Positions 1 through 8,471 of a DNA stretch of 64,000 nucleotides are shown one piece after another (position 1 is the stretch's first letter; the number at the start of each line of letters is the position of its first letter). The notes under the pieces were generated by a model. The model made no database searches. It saw only the letters and a list, made by a program, of their open reading frames with translations, and was not told the origin of the DNA. Source of the DNA: JAJECS01 sp965243625 (lineage in GTDB: Bacteria > Chloroflexota > UBA11872); assembly GCA_965243625.1 (NCBI GenBank), contig CBDEVI010000002.1, positions 1,922,001 to 1,986,000 of the forward strand. The letters are read 5' to 3'. The position numbers and the translations under genes were made by a program.

Positions 1-2
1 CC

Positions 3-614
3 GTGCTGTTCAGCCTGCCCAAAATGCATACGCTCCTGGCTTTCGACGGCGACGACGTGGCTGCGTACCTCACGGTTGGGCAGGGAACGAACAAGCCGGG
101 GCTGGTCGAGGGCGGGGGCGACCACCGGGCGCTGGAGGCGCTGGTGCGCCACGCCCGCGCCGAGTGGCCCGCCGACCACGACCTGCAAGTCGTGCTGCCG
201 CTGACGCCGTGCGCGCTGGGCGACGTGGTTGAATCCATCAAGCCGGGGCAGCAGCGGCCAGTGGAGCAGGCCAGCGGCATCGGGTTTCAGATGATGCGAG
301 TGAACGACTTTGGTCTGCTGATGCGCCAGATTCGGAACCACCTGGGTCGTCGGTCGGCGGGCATCCGCGGCGAGGTGTGCGTGGTGAGCGAGGACACGAA
401 GGAGGCCGTGTCGCTGCGCGTGCGCGACGGCGAGGTCGAAGTCACGGATGAGCGCCTGCCCGATGCCCTGACGCTGAGCCGCCGGCAGCTCACGCAGCTC
501 GTGTTTGGCGGGCATAGGTCCGTGCCGCCGCTGGAGTTGGGCGGCGAGAGCGCGCACCTTCTGGACGCTCTCTTCCCGATCTACGCACCAATCTGGGAAA
601 TTGACCACTCATAG
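3..614 (+). CDS. GNAT-family acetyltransferase, C-terminal part (5' end outside window)
   Basis: The reading frame is open from the window edge, so the N-terminus is missing and the GTG at base 3 is not a trustworthy start. The visible ~200 residues resemble the C-terminal half of Eis-like GNAT N-acetyltransferases, in which a second GNAT fold is followed by a sterol-carrier-like domain. The end has the typical pattern of a hydrophobic stretch, then ALFP, a Pro-Ile-Trp segment, and Asp near the C-terminus. In this family the acetyl-CoA site lies mostly in the N-terminal half, so catalysis cannot be judged here. The next gene, a sulfatase, begins 16 bp downstream on the same strand and may be co-transcribed. 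Family assignment is by pattern recognition only. Confidence 0.6.
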   Translation: MLFSLPKMHTLLAFDGDDVAAYLTVGQGTNKPGLVEGGGDHRALEALVRHARAEWPADHDLQVVLPLTPCALGDVVESIKPGQQRPVEQASGIGFQMMRVNDFGLLMRQIRNHLGRRSAGIRGEVCVVSEDTKEAVSLRVRDGEVEVTDERLPDALTLSRRQLTQLVFGGHRSVPPLELGGESAHLLDALFPIYAPIWEIDHS

Positions 615-630
615 CCCGTCGCCGCAGCAG

Positions 631-2109
631 ATGGAGTCCGACGTGAACCGCCCTAACATCCTGCTCATCGTGACCGACCAGCAGCGCGGCGACTGCCTCG
701 GACTCGCGGGCCATCCGGTGCTGCGGACGCCCAACATGGACTATATCGGGGGCGCCGGCACGAACTTCACCCGCGGGTACAGCGAAGTGCCGTCGTGCAT
801 CCCGGCGCGCCACGTGCTGATGTCGGGGCAGTCCGCGGACGTGAGCGGGATGGTGGGGTTCTACTACCGAAATGAGAACTCGACGTGGCAGCCGGAGGCG
901 ACCCTGCCCGGCGAGTTGCGCCGCGCGGGTTACGAGACGCGTCTGATCGGCAAGCTGCACTTGCAACCTCGGCGGCGGCGCTGGGGGTTCGACGCCATGG
1001 AGCTGGCCGACGGCATCGGCGGCGACGACAACGATTACGCGGACTGGCTGCGCGAGCGGGTGCCGGACGATCAGCTCCAGGCTGCACACGGCGTCGGCTC
1101 GAATAGCTGGGTGGGCCGGCCGTCGCACCTGCCGGAGCACCTGAGCTACTCGGCGTGGGTGGTCACCCGGGCGCTGGAGTATCTGGAAAAGCGCGACCCG
1201 TCGACGCCGTTCTTCCTTAACCTCTCGTTCTTTCCGCCGCATCCGCCGCTCGCGCCGTCGCGCGTCTTCTATGAGCGGTACGCCTCGCTCGATCTCCCGG
1301 AGCCGGTCGTCGGGGATTGGGTCGATCCCTTGCCGCCCGGCGCGTCCCTGGGGCTCAATCCCCTCGGCGGCTCGCAGCGCCTGAATCTCGATCCGCTGAC
1401 CATGCATTACTGCCGGGCGGCGTACTACGGCCTGATCAATGAGATCGACGCGCAGCTCGGCCGGCTGTTCAACGCCATGCGCGGCTCGTTGCTGACCAAC
1501 ACGTTCGTGATGTTCGTGTCCGACCACGGCGAGATGCTTGGCGATCACCACCTGTTTGCCAAGACTGAGCCGTTCGAGGCGTCCGCCCGGATCCCCTTCA
1601 TGGCGATGCCGCCGCAGCCGGGCCGGGGCAAGGTGAATGCCGAGTTTCCCTCGGGGATTTCCTGCGACGCGCCGGTCGGCTTGCAGGATGTGATGCCCAC
1701 GCTGCTCGACGCGGCCGGCGTGCCGATTCCCCCGGGCGTGACCGGGCGGAGCCTGCTGCCGTTCATGCGCGGCGAGCGGCCCGAGTGGCGCGACGCCCTT
1801 CACGGCGAGCACAGCACCTGGCGCACACCAGACACCGGCACTCACTGGCTGGTGACGGCCACGCATAAGTACATCTGGTACAGCCAGACCGGGGACGAGC
1901 TCCTCTTTGATTTGGCGGCCGACCCGAATGAGCTGCGCGACCTTTCCGGCGAGCACGACCTGGAGCCGTGGCGTCGGCGGATGATCGCGGCGCTGGCCCA
2001 CCGGCCGGAAGGATTCACGGATGGGCAGCGGCTCATTCCGGGCCAGCCGCATCGGTCCTTCGTGCCGGGCAAGGGGCCGGTCGTCGAGTGGCCGGACGTG
2101 GGCCGATAG
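631..2109 (+). CDS. Type I sulfatase (alkaline phosphatase superfamily)
   Basis: A 492-residue sulfate-ester hydrolase. The N-terminus has the metal-binding strand PNILLIVTDQQRGD. The Cys-type sulfatase signature C-I-P-A-R (around residue 56) is present; in this family the Cys is converted to formylglycine by a separate enzyme not seen in this window. A second metal-site segment, FVSDHGEMLGDH, lies near residue 295. The ATG at 631 was chosen because the frame upstream overlaps the preceding gene; a GTG at 643 is an alternative. No clear signal peptide is visible, so the protein may be cytoplasmic. The substrate is unknown. GH20 and sialidase-like genes elsewhere in the window suggest a sulfated glycan, but that is inference. 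Confidence 0.9.
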   Translation: MESDVNRPNILLIVTDQQRGDCLGLAGHPVLRTPNMDYIGGAGTNFTRGYSEVPSCIPARHVLMSGQSADVSGMVGFYYRNENSTWQPEATLPGELRRAGYETRLIGKLHLQPRRRRWGFDAMELADGIGGDDNDYADWLRERVPDDQLQAAHGVGSNSWVGRPSHLPEHLSYSAWVVTRALEYLEKRDPSTPFFLNLSFFPPHPPLAPSRVFYERYASLDLPEPVVGDWVDPLPPGASLGLNPLGGSQRLNLDPLTMHYCRAAYYGLINEIDAQLGRLFNAMRGSLLTNTFVMFVSDHGEMLGDHHLFAKTEPFEASARIPFMAMPPQPGRGKVNAEFPSGISCDAPVGLQDVMPTLLDAAGVPIPPGVTGRSLLPFMRGERPEWRDALHGEHSTWRTPDTGTHWLVTATHKYIWYSQTGDELLFDLAADPNELRDLSGEHDLEPWRRRMIAALAHRPEGFTDGQRLIPGQPHRSFVPGKGPVVEWPDVGR

Positions 2110-2255
2110 GACGATTCCCACGAGTGCTCGGCCGACGCGCGCTGGGGTGAGCTGTCGCGCGTACCTCCCGATGACCGCTCGGATTGCGCTCATATACCGT
2201 GGGCACTGCGCGCCATCGAGCCAATCGGCGTGCACGGAGATCTTGTAGCGCCCTA

Positions 2256-3677
2256 ATGCGACGTGCCAACCGCCAGGCGGCCGTGCGGGTGACGGAATGG
2301 ATCGGGCGGATCGTGCTCGTGGGAGTGGTCGGGTTGTGGTGGGGCGGTCATGTGGGACCACAACTCTTCAGCCTGGCATTCCCGTCGGTCCTGTCGCCCG
2401 ATAGTCTGCTGCGCCAGCTGGACCCCGAGCTCGACGAGGGCTTTGCCAACGCCGCGTCGGCGGCCACGCTGCTGATCGTGGCGCTGCTGGCCGCGGCGAA
2501 TGCCGCCGTTGGCTGGCGGCTGGGGTCCGGCCGAGTCGCCGTGGGCGGATGGTTGCTGCTGGCGGCGTTGGTCGCCGTGATCGCCGTCAGTGAGATGAGC
2601 GACACGCACAACGACGCGCAAGCCGACGTGCTGCGAAACGTATTCGGCGTGGAGGGACAACCCGCGGATTGGGCGCGAATCGCGCTCATGAGTCCGCTGC
2701 TCGCAGCATTTGCGCTGGCAATGTGGCTCTTCGCCCGCCATGGCTTGGGCGCATCCGCGGCGCGCGTGCCGATTGTCCTGGGCGCCGGAGCCTGGATGCT
2801 GTCGGTGGCCTATGACGCCACGCAGCACATTCTGCTCACCGGCCAGGATCACGTGTTGGGCAGCATCATCGAAGAGATGCTGGAGATCAGCGGGGCGTTG
2901 CTGATTGGGTTGGGCGCCGCCATGTCTCTCCGCGGGGACTCGCCGCCGACGAGTCCTCGCGCACGGATTGTCCGGTGGAGAGCGCCACTGATCGGATCCT
3001 TCGTCGCCGTTGTCGTGCTCGGCGCCCTGGCCGTCGTGTTCACCTACAGAGTCCTGCTCATCGACGTGGGAGCAACACCGGACCTTCACGCGTTGGACTT
3101 GCGCCTCTTCGCGCAAGAAACGGTAGCGCAAGAGCTGCGAATGCCGGCTGATCCAATTGGGCGGATTGACTTGCGGCTGGCCCAGCGTGATCCGGGCGGC
3201 GGAACGGGCACGGCGGCCGTGCGCATCGCCAGCCCGGAACATCCGGAGCGCACGTTGGCGGTTGGATCAGTGGAGATTCCCTCAGGCGTACGAACGCACT
3301 GGCGCAGCATCGATCTCTTGCCACCGCTGACCGAGCCCGAGGGCCGGCGGTTGCGCGTATCGGTGATTGCCGACATCGATGCCGACGCCGAACTCTGGGT
3401 TGGCGTAGCCAAGTCGAACTGGTATCCCGACGGGGGGTTCTGGATCAACGGCGAGCCCGCCGCGCCGCACCAGGACCTCGAGTTCGTGGCCTATGGCACC
3501 GCCGAACCCACGCGAAGCAAGCTGCGCGCTGTTTGGGAGAGCTTCACCTCAGGCTGGCGCTGGCCCGCGACGCTGGCCCGTATGGTGGTGGGGCTGACGC
3601 TGATTGCCTTTTTCCCAGTTGTGCTGGTCACCGCCGCGTGGCGGCGGACAGGCGATTCAGGAAACCGTCGCCACTAG
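2256..3677 (+). CDS. Polytopic membrane protein of unknown function
   Basis: About 473 residues from the ATG at 2256, with a GTG at 2283 also possible. Seven hydrophobic segments fill the first ~290 residues. A soluble region of about 170 residues follows, then one more membrane segment (LTLIAFFPVVLVTAAW) and a short basic tail. The predicted layout is therefore a multi-pass N-terminal domain, an extracytoplasmic or cytoplasmic beta-rich domain, and a C-terminal anchor. No catalytic motif or known family was recognised. It follows the sulfatase by about 146 bp and converges on the CYTH-CHAD gene. Coding status is supported by length, strong hydrophobic periodicity and base composition matching its neighbours. 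Confidence 0.7.
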   Translation: MRRANRQAAVRVTEWIGRIVLVGVVGLWWGGHVGPQLFSLAFPSVLSPDSLLRQLDPELDEGFANAASAATLLIVALLAAANAAVGWRLGSGRVAVGGWLLLAALVAVIAVSEMSDTHNDAQADVLRNVFGVEGQPADWARIALMSPLLAAFALAMWLFARHGLGASAARVPIVLGAGAWMLSVAYDATQHILLTGQDHVLGSIIEEMLEISGALLIGLGAAMSLRGDSPPTSPRARIVRWRAPLIGSFVAVVVLGALAVVFTYRVLLIDVGATPDLHALDLRLFAQETVAQELRMPADPIGRIDLRLAQRDPGGGTGTAAVRIASPEHPERTLAVGSVEIPSGVRTHWRSIDLLPPLTEPEGRRLRVSVIADIDADAELWVGVAKSNWYPDGGFWINGEPAAPHQDLEFVAYGTAEPTRSKLRAVWESFTSGWRWPATLARMVVGLTLIAFFPVVLVTAAWRRTGDSGNRRH

Positions 3678-3700
3678 GAGTAGGGATCGCGTCGCTGCGC

Positions 3701-5161
3701 TTAGGTCAGCCCCGCCCGTCGCAGCGCTCGTGGCACGTCGCCGGCGTGGGCGCGGGCCATGGCGTCGAGCGTGCCCGCCAGCTCCCCGGCCTCGAACGCC
3801 GCCGCAGGCTCGGCCATGGGCCGGCCTCGCAGCCACTCCGCCGCGACGACGGCGTCGTTGTAGTCGCCCAAAACATCCTGGAGCGCGGCGAGACGGCGCG
3901 CCAGGCGCTTGACCGGCTTGCCCCCATAGCGCTCCACCGCCTCGGCGGCATAGCGCGCGCGCTTGGCCACGATGCGCATACGATGCAGCTCGTCGGGGCC
4001 GGTCGCGGCGTCGACCTTGGACGCCACGCGACTCAGGCGTCCCTCAGCCCGTCGCGCGAGGGATCGAAGCTCGCGCGGCGCCATGTCGCGCGCCTCCACA
4101 CGCACCTCGGGCGAGGCTGACGCGGCGATCACGCGATCGAGCAATTGGTCGGTGCGCTCGCTTTGGAGCATGGCCAGGAGCTCTTCCCGCGCTTCCTGCC
4201 GCTCGACCAGCAGTCGCGCAAGGACCGGCTCGGGAGTCGTGCGCGACGGGTCCAGCGTTCGAGCCGCCGCCTCCAGCGTGTCGAGCATCACGTCGGCGTC
4301 GCGAATCGGCTGCATGAGCCCGGCCAGCCACCGCAACTCGTCGCCCAGCGCGCGCCGCCACGCCTCGTCCAAGAGCGGTCCAAACGTGCGCATGTTGGAG
4401 CGCAAGCGTCGGGTGGCGACGCGGGCCTGGTGCACGGCTTCGGGGTCTTCGTCGAGCACAACCCCCGGCAGGGCGAGCACCAGTCGCCTCGTGGCCTCGG
4501 CAAACGCGGCCCGGATCACATCGGCCGCCGTGGCGTGGGCGCCAAGCGGGGGGATGGTCACCTCTGGTGAGGCGGCGGCGTCGGCCTCGATCGCCCGCCG
4601 CAGCTTGGGCACGCGAATCGGAACGGTCGCGCCGGCCGCCTGCAAGTTTGTCACCACATCCCGAACGACAGCTTCGGAAGCGTCTGGATGCAGCTCAATC
4701 TCGACTTCCCGAAACTGCTTGGCCATCGCGCCACCGGCGTAAGCCGTGACGGCGTCCTCAGAGACTTCGGCGAGGTCTCGCCCCTGCGGGTCGGCCACAT
4801 TGGTGGATCGGCGCGTCGTTTCCAGGCGAACCAGCGGGATGACCGGACGGGCGCGAGTGAACGGTCGCACGATGGTGATGGCATGGGGAGGCGGGGCGTC
4901 GGGCGCGCCGTCCACTCGAACCTCGTCACGCGCGAGGGCGGTGCCGTCGTCGAGCACCGGGAGCTTGACCAGCCATCCCTCGCCGACCCGATAGCGCAAG
5001 GTGCAGCCCCAGCGGAGGAGTCGCAGATCGGCGGTGTCGTAGTACCTCGTGACCAGATGGCGCGGTTCGTGCGGGCGGGTCACGTACGCGGCCAGCGCTC
5101 GGTCAAGGTTGAGATCGACGAGCGGGTCGATGCCGAGCTTGTGCTCGCGCTCGCGAGTCAC
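3701..5161 (-). CDS. CYTH and CHAD domain protein (inorganic polyphosphate-associated)
   Basis: The N-terminal ~200 residues form a CYTH (triphosphate tunnel metalloenzyme) domain, with the opening EHKLGI and alternating charged strands such as YYDTADLRLLRWGCTLR. The remaining ~280 residues are a CHAD domain: helical, rich in His and Arg/Lys, with the motifs VHQARVATRRLRS and LHRMRIVAKRARYAAE. In characterised families CYTH domains hydrolyse or make triphosphates and CHAD domains bind polyphosphate. Start choice is between GTG codons at 5161 and 5176, which lie in a 15-bp tandem duplication that repeats the residues VTRER. It is divergent from the thymidylate-kinase-like pair, with about 260 bp between the likely starts. 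Confidence 0.85.
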   Translation of the reverse strand: MTREREHKLGIDPLVDLNLDRALAAYVTRPHEPRHLVTRYYDTADLRLLRWGCTLRYRVGEGWLVKLPVLDDGTALARDEVRVDGAPDAPPPHAITIVRPFTRARPVIPLVRLETTRRSTNVADPQGRDLAEVSEDAVTAYAGGAMAKQFREVEIELHPDASEAVVRDVVTNLQAAGATVPIRVPKLRRAIEADAAASPEVTIPPLGAHATAADVIRAAFAEATRRLVLALPGVVLDEDPEAVHQARVATRRLRSNMRTFGPLLDEAWRRALGDELRWLAGLMQPIRDADVMLDTLEAAARTLDPSRTTPEPVLARLLVERQEAREELLAMLQSERTDQLLDRVIAASASPEVRVEARDMAPRELRSLARRAEGRLSRVASKVDAATGPDELHRMRIVAKRARYAAEAVERYGGKPVKRLARRLAALQDVLGDYNDAVVAAEWLRGRPMAEPAAAFEAGELAGTLDAMARAHAGDVPRALRRAGLT

Positions 5162-5176
5162 GCGCTCGCGAGTCAC
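5147..5176. repeat. 15-bp tandem direct repeat at the start of the CYTH-CHAD gene
   Basis: Two exact copies of gcgctcgcgagtcac lie at 5147-5161 and 5162-5176. Each contains the palindrome ctcgcgag, and each supplies a GTG on the minus strand that could start the CYTH-CHAD protein. It may be a simple slippage duplication or a paired operator in the divergent promoter region. Confidence 0.7.
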
Positions 5177-5424
5177 CGGCACAGCCCAAGTCTGATCCGC
5201 ACGAAGCCTCTCTGCTCCCCGATCTGCCAGCGCGGGCCGACTATCATATAAGCCCCACGCCGCCCTTCGAGGACCACGCCGTGAGACTCGCCGGACTCGC
5301 TGGCCTCTTGCGGGCATGGGCGGCGCGAAGTCTCCGAGGCACGGGGCGTGCAGCCGGCGCCGAAGGGGTTGTCCGGGCGCCGGACGGTGGCTCGGCCGCG
5401 CCAACGAGTCGTCTGGTGCCGGTC

Positions 5425-6183
5425 ATGTCGGACGAAGACGGCATGCAGCCCGGACCGTTTCCGGGGCGCCTGTTTGTCGTGGAAGGCATTGACGGCTCCG
5501 GCAAGAGCACGCAGCTTGACCTGCTCCATAAGTGGCTGACCAGCCGCGGGGTGCTGGTGGTGTCAAGCGAGTGGAACTCGTCGCCGATCGTCCGCCGCAC
5601 CACGCGCCGCGGAAAACGGCGCCGCTTGTTTTCGCCCATGACGTTCAGCCTCATCCACTGCGCGGACCTGGCGAACCGGGTCCACGAGCAGATCCTTCCC
5701 GCGCTGCAGGCCGGGGCCACGGTGCTTGCCGACCGCTACATCTATACGGCGTTCGCCCGCGACGCCGCCCGCGGCGTCGACCCCGTGTGGCTGCGCCACC
5801 TCTACGCCTTCGCTCCGACGCCGACCATGGCGTTTTACTTCGACGTTCCGCTGCCGGAGGCGATTCGGCGAATCGAGGATGGTCGGGCCCAACTGAAGTA
5901 CTACGAGGCCGGCATGGACCTCGGCCTGAGCAGCGATCTCGACCGGTCGTTCCAAGCGTTTCAGGGCATGATCCAAACCGAGTACGAGCGGATGCTCGAT
6001 GAGTTTGGGCTGATCTCCATCGATGCCACCGCCCCGCCCACCGAGCAGCAGCACAAAGTCCGCGAGCTTGTGGAGCCCCACGTCGGCGGCGCGCTCAAGA
6101 TTCAAGACGGCGGCCTGGCGGACGCGCTGACGACATCGGGACTCACGGGGCGTTACCTGGACACGCTCGGAGCCCGACGATGA
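5425..6183 (+). CDS. tmk: Thymidylate kinase-like P-loop protein (first of a tandem pair)
   Basis: A 252-residue nucleoside-monophosphate kinase homologue. The Walker A loop is canonical (EGIDGSGKST, residues ~15-24). The DRY motif (LADRYIYTAFARD) and a strand ending in FYFDV are those expected of dTMP kinases, which phosphorylate dTMP to dTDP in the cytoplasm. It is longer than typical Tmk (~205-215 residues) because of a basic insert (RRTTRRGKRRR) and a C-terminal extension. The ATG at 5425 follows an in-frame Arg/Ala-rich stretch that looks non-coding. The stop overlaps the ATG of the second copy by 4 bp (ATGA), so the two are translationally coupled. A related non-dTMP substrate is possible. 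Confidence 0.8.
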   Translation: MSDEDGMQPGPFPGRLFVVEGIDGSGKSTQLDLLHKWLTSRGVLVVSSEWNSSPIVRRTTRRGKRRRLFSPMTFSLIHCADLANRVHEQILPALQAGATVLADRYIYTAFARDAARGVDPVWLRHLYAFAPTPTMAFYFDVPLPEAIRRIEDGRAQLKYYEAGMDLGLSSDLDRSFQAFQGMIQTEYERMLDEFGLISIDATAPPTEQQHKVRELVEPHVGGALKIQDGGLADALTTSGLTGRYLDTLGARR

Positions 6184-6887
6184 GCAACCGGCAGGCGCGC
6201 GCGTTGCGCTTCTACGGGGAGCCGCCCACCGGATGGCACGATCGCGAGGTCCTGGGTCGCATTGTCGTCTTCGAAGGCCCGGACGGCGCCGGACGATCGA
6301 CCCATATCCGGCTGATCAAGGAGTGGCTGGAGGACATGGGGCTTCCGGCCGTGGATACCGGACTCACCCGCTCCGATCTGGCCGGGCGCGGCATCGACCG
6401 GGCCAAGACGGGGCATCGGTTGGACGCGGTGACGCTCAACCTGTTTTACGCCACCGACTTCTGCGACCGCCTGGAGCGGGTGATCCTGCCGTCGGCCCGC
6501 GCCGGAATGGTGGTGCTCGCCGACCGCTACTTTTACTCGCTGATCGCGCGGGCGTGCGTGCGAGGCATGCCGCGCAAGTGGATGGATGGGCTCTACTCGT
6601 TCGCCCCGATCCCTGACAAAGTGATTTATCTCGATGTCGATGTGGATCAGCTCCTGCCGCGCGCTCTGCACGCCGGGAACATCGACTACTGGGAGTCGGG
6701 GCAGGATTTTCTGAAGGGAACCGATCCGCATTCGACCTACATCGCCTACCAGACGGACATGATCCGGCAACTGCGCGAGCTGGCGGGCGCCCATGACTTC
6801 GACGTGGTGGACGCGCGCGGACCAATTACGCAGACCTTCGAATCCATCCGCGGGCGCATCGAGGAAGTGATCGCCGACATCGCCTGA
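6180..6887 (+). CDS. Thymidylate kinase-like paralogue with altered Walker A motif
   Basis: A 235-residue paralogue of the preceding gene, sharing the DRY motif (LADRYFYSLIARA) and the following strand (VIYLDV). Its P-loop reads GPDGAGRST, so the Walker A lysine that normally contacts the ATP phosphates is arginine (codon CGA). The protein may have weak or altered kinase activity, or a regulatory role with its partner. It overlaps the upstream gene by 4 bp, implying production in fixed ratio and perhaps a heteromer. The downstream phosphofructokinase gene converges on it, with a gap of only 24 bp. Confidence 0.75.
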   Translation: MSNRQARALRFYGEPPTGWHDREVLGRIVVFEGPDGAGRSTHIRLIKEWLEDMGLPAVDTGLTRSDLAGRGIDRAKTGHRLDAVTLNLFYATDFCDRLERVILPSARAGMVVLADRYFYSLIARACVRGMPRKWMDGLYSFAPIPDKVIYLDVDVDQLLPRALHAGNIDYWESGQDFLKGTDPHSTYIAYQTDMIRQLRELAGAHDFDVVDARGPITQTFESIRGRIEEVIADIA

Positions 6888-6911
6888 GATTGCGCCGCAC
6901 GGCGGCGGCTT

Positions 6912-8009
6912 CTAGTCCCCGAGTTCGACCCCGGTGTCACGCGCGGCGGAAACCCAGTGATGATCCAGCGGCACGGTTTTGCGTTCGCCGGCAACGTCGG
7001 CGAGATCGACCGGCACCACCTGTTCGCCGTGCACGCCTATCATGCTGCCGGTGACGCCATCGGCCACATATCGCGCGCAGGCCGTGCCGAGGTGAGTGGC
7101 CAATACCCGGTCGAAGGGCGATGGCGTTCCGCCACGCTGCACGTGACCCAAGATCGTCAAGCGCGACTCCAGCCCGGTCAACTCTTCCAACTGGCGAGCC
7201 ACCTGCTGCGAGTGTGCGCCAAGTGAATCACCGTGCCCATTGCGTCGTCCGCCGGCAGCGTCGCCGTTGCCTCGCTCCTTGCCCGATGCGCCCTCAAGTG
7301 GCCGCGCACCCTCCGAAACCGCGACGATGCTGAATCCGCGACCACCCAGGCTGCGGCGGCGGATCGCTTCCGCGATCTTCTCGATGTCGTAGGGAATCTC
7401 GGGGATGAGGATCACGTCCGCGCCGGCAGCCAGGCCCGCGCCGAGGGCGAGCCAGCCAGTGTTGTGCCCCATCGTCTCCACGACGATGATTCGATGGTGG
7501 CTGTGCGCCGTGCTGTGCAGGCGGTCGATGGCCTCGGTGGCGATCGTCAGCGCCGTGTTAAACCCGATACTCACATCGGTGCCGGCCACGTCGTTGTCGA
7601 TGGTCTTGGGCAGCGTGACGATCCGCAGCCCTTTGCGCACCAACCTGTAGGCGCTGGCCTGCGTGCCTCCACCGCCCAGGCAGACCAGCGCGTCCAACCG
7701 GTGCTTTTCGAAGTTCTCGACCATGATGTCGGTCATGTCCGCCTTGCGGCCGGCTATGGGCATGCGGTGCGGCTTGTCGCGACTCGCCCCGAGCATCGTT
7801 CCGCCAAGCGTCAAGATTCCCGAGAGGTTGTCGTTATTGAGCTCGATGAATCGGTTTTCCATGAGCCCGCGGAAGCCATCGCGGAATCCGACGACGCGCA
7901 TGCCGAATTGCTGAATCGCGGTCTTGCCGACGCCGCGAATGGCCACGTTCAGGCCCGGGCTATCGCCCCCGGCTGTGAGAATCCCGATGTTTCTCAACGA
8001 AAGCTGCAT
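6912..8009 (-). CDS. pfkA: 6-phosphofructokinase
   Basis: A 365-residue PFK-A family enzyme catalysing phosphorylation of fructose 6-phosphate in glycolysis. The N-terminus has GILTAGGDSPGLN, the catalytic stretch is PKTIDND, and METMGHNTGW-like and GHVQRGG substrate-site motifs follow. The nucleotide-site segment reads GGGGTQ, whereas E. coli PfkA has GGDGS; the Asp that helps position Mg is replaced by Gly. The Gly at the E. coli 104-equivalent together with Lys in PKTIDND resembles actinobacterial-type, often ATP-using, enzymes, but the phosphoryl donor (ATP or pyrophosphate) is unresolved. Residues ~240-260 hold a Gly/Arg-rich insert. The ATG at 8009 has only a weak ribosome binding site. 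Confidence 0.92.
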   Translation of the reverse strand: MQLSLRNIGILTAGGDSPGLNVAIRGVGKTAIQQFGMRVVGFRDGFRGLMENRFIELNNDNLSGILTLGGTMLGASRDKPHRMPIAGRKADMTDIMVENFEKHRLDALVCLGGGGTQASAYRLVRKGLRIVTLPKTIDNDVAGTDVSIGFNTALTIATEAIDRLHSTAHSHHRIIVVETMGHNTGWLALGAGLAAGADVILIPEIPYDIEKIAEAIRRRSLGGRGFSIVAVSEGARPLEGASGKERGNGDAAGGRRNGHGDSLGAHSQQVARQLEELTGLESRLTILGHVQRGGTPSPFDRVLATHLGTACARYVADGVTGSMIGVHGEQVVPVDLADVAGERKTVPLDHHWVSAARDTGVELGD

Positions 8010-8471
8010 TGGCCGCCGTCCTCAGCCGTCGCGGAGGCCTGACTGAATGCTGCCGGCCGCATCCAAGGGCGCGTGAAGCGACCGTCCCTTGCGCTGCACG
8101 CTGTGCCCGGAGATGTGGTGACGGACCTGGCCCGGGCGGCGCCCGATCCCTGGCGTTGGCCGGAGACGCGACACATCAATGGCGTGACATCCGCCTGCAA
8201 AACCTCGCGGAGCATCTGCTGGCCCTCCCGCAACGCGCCACCGCGCTGGAATGATACGCGCGGCGCGTAGTCGGCGCTGGCATCACCGCACCCACGCCGA
8301 CCGACGGCGGCCGGCCCGCGGGCCGAGCGAGCCGCACGAAACCTCAGGTGTCGACGAGCCAAGCGCGACCTGAGCGTTTCTTGGTCGTTTCGACCGGATT
8401 TGTCCCCTCCACCGCTCGCCATGCCCACGGGTGCTGCTATAAAGCCAACAAGGCCTCAAGGAATACGTCTC
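8010..8471. other. Intergenic stretch between divergent pfkA and the isomerase gene
   Basis: About 460 bp between two divergent starts. Neither strand holds a convincing reading frame: candidates here are short, Arg/Ser/Pro-rich and lack recognisable motifs. A TATAAA hexamer near 8440 lies about 30 bp before the isomerase ATG and could be its -10 element. A GC-rich hairpin is possible around 8300-8320. No known RNA family was recognised. Confidence 0.5.

Noticed and set aside
5281..5424. N-terminal extension of the first thymidylate-kinase-like protein from GTG 5281
   Set aside because: The added 48 residues are low-complexity Ala/Arg/Gly and do not occur in kinases. The ATG at 5425 gives a normal N-terminus before the P-loop.
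7994..8428. Minus-strand frame of 144 residues upstream of pfkA
   Set aside because: It overlaps the pfkA start, has Arg/Ser/Ala-rich random-looking composition and no Shine-Dalgarno or motifs.
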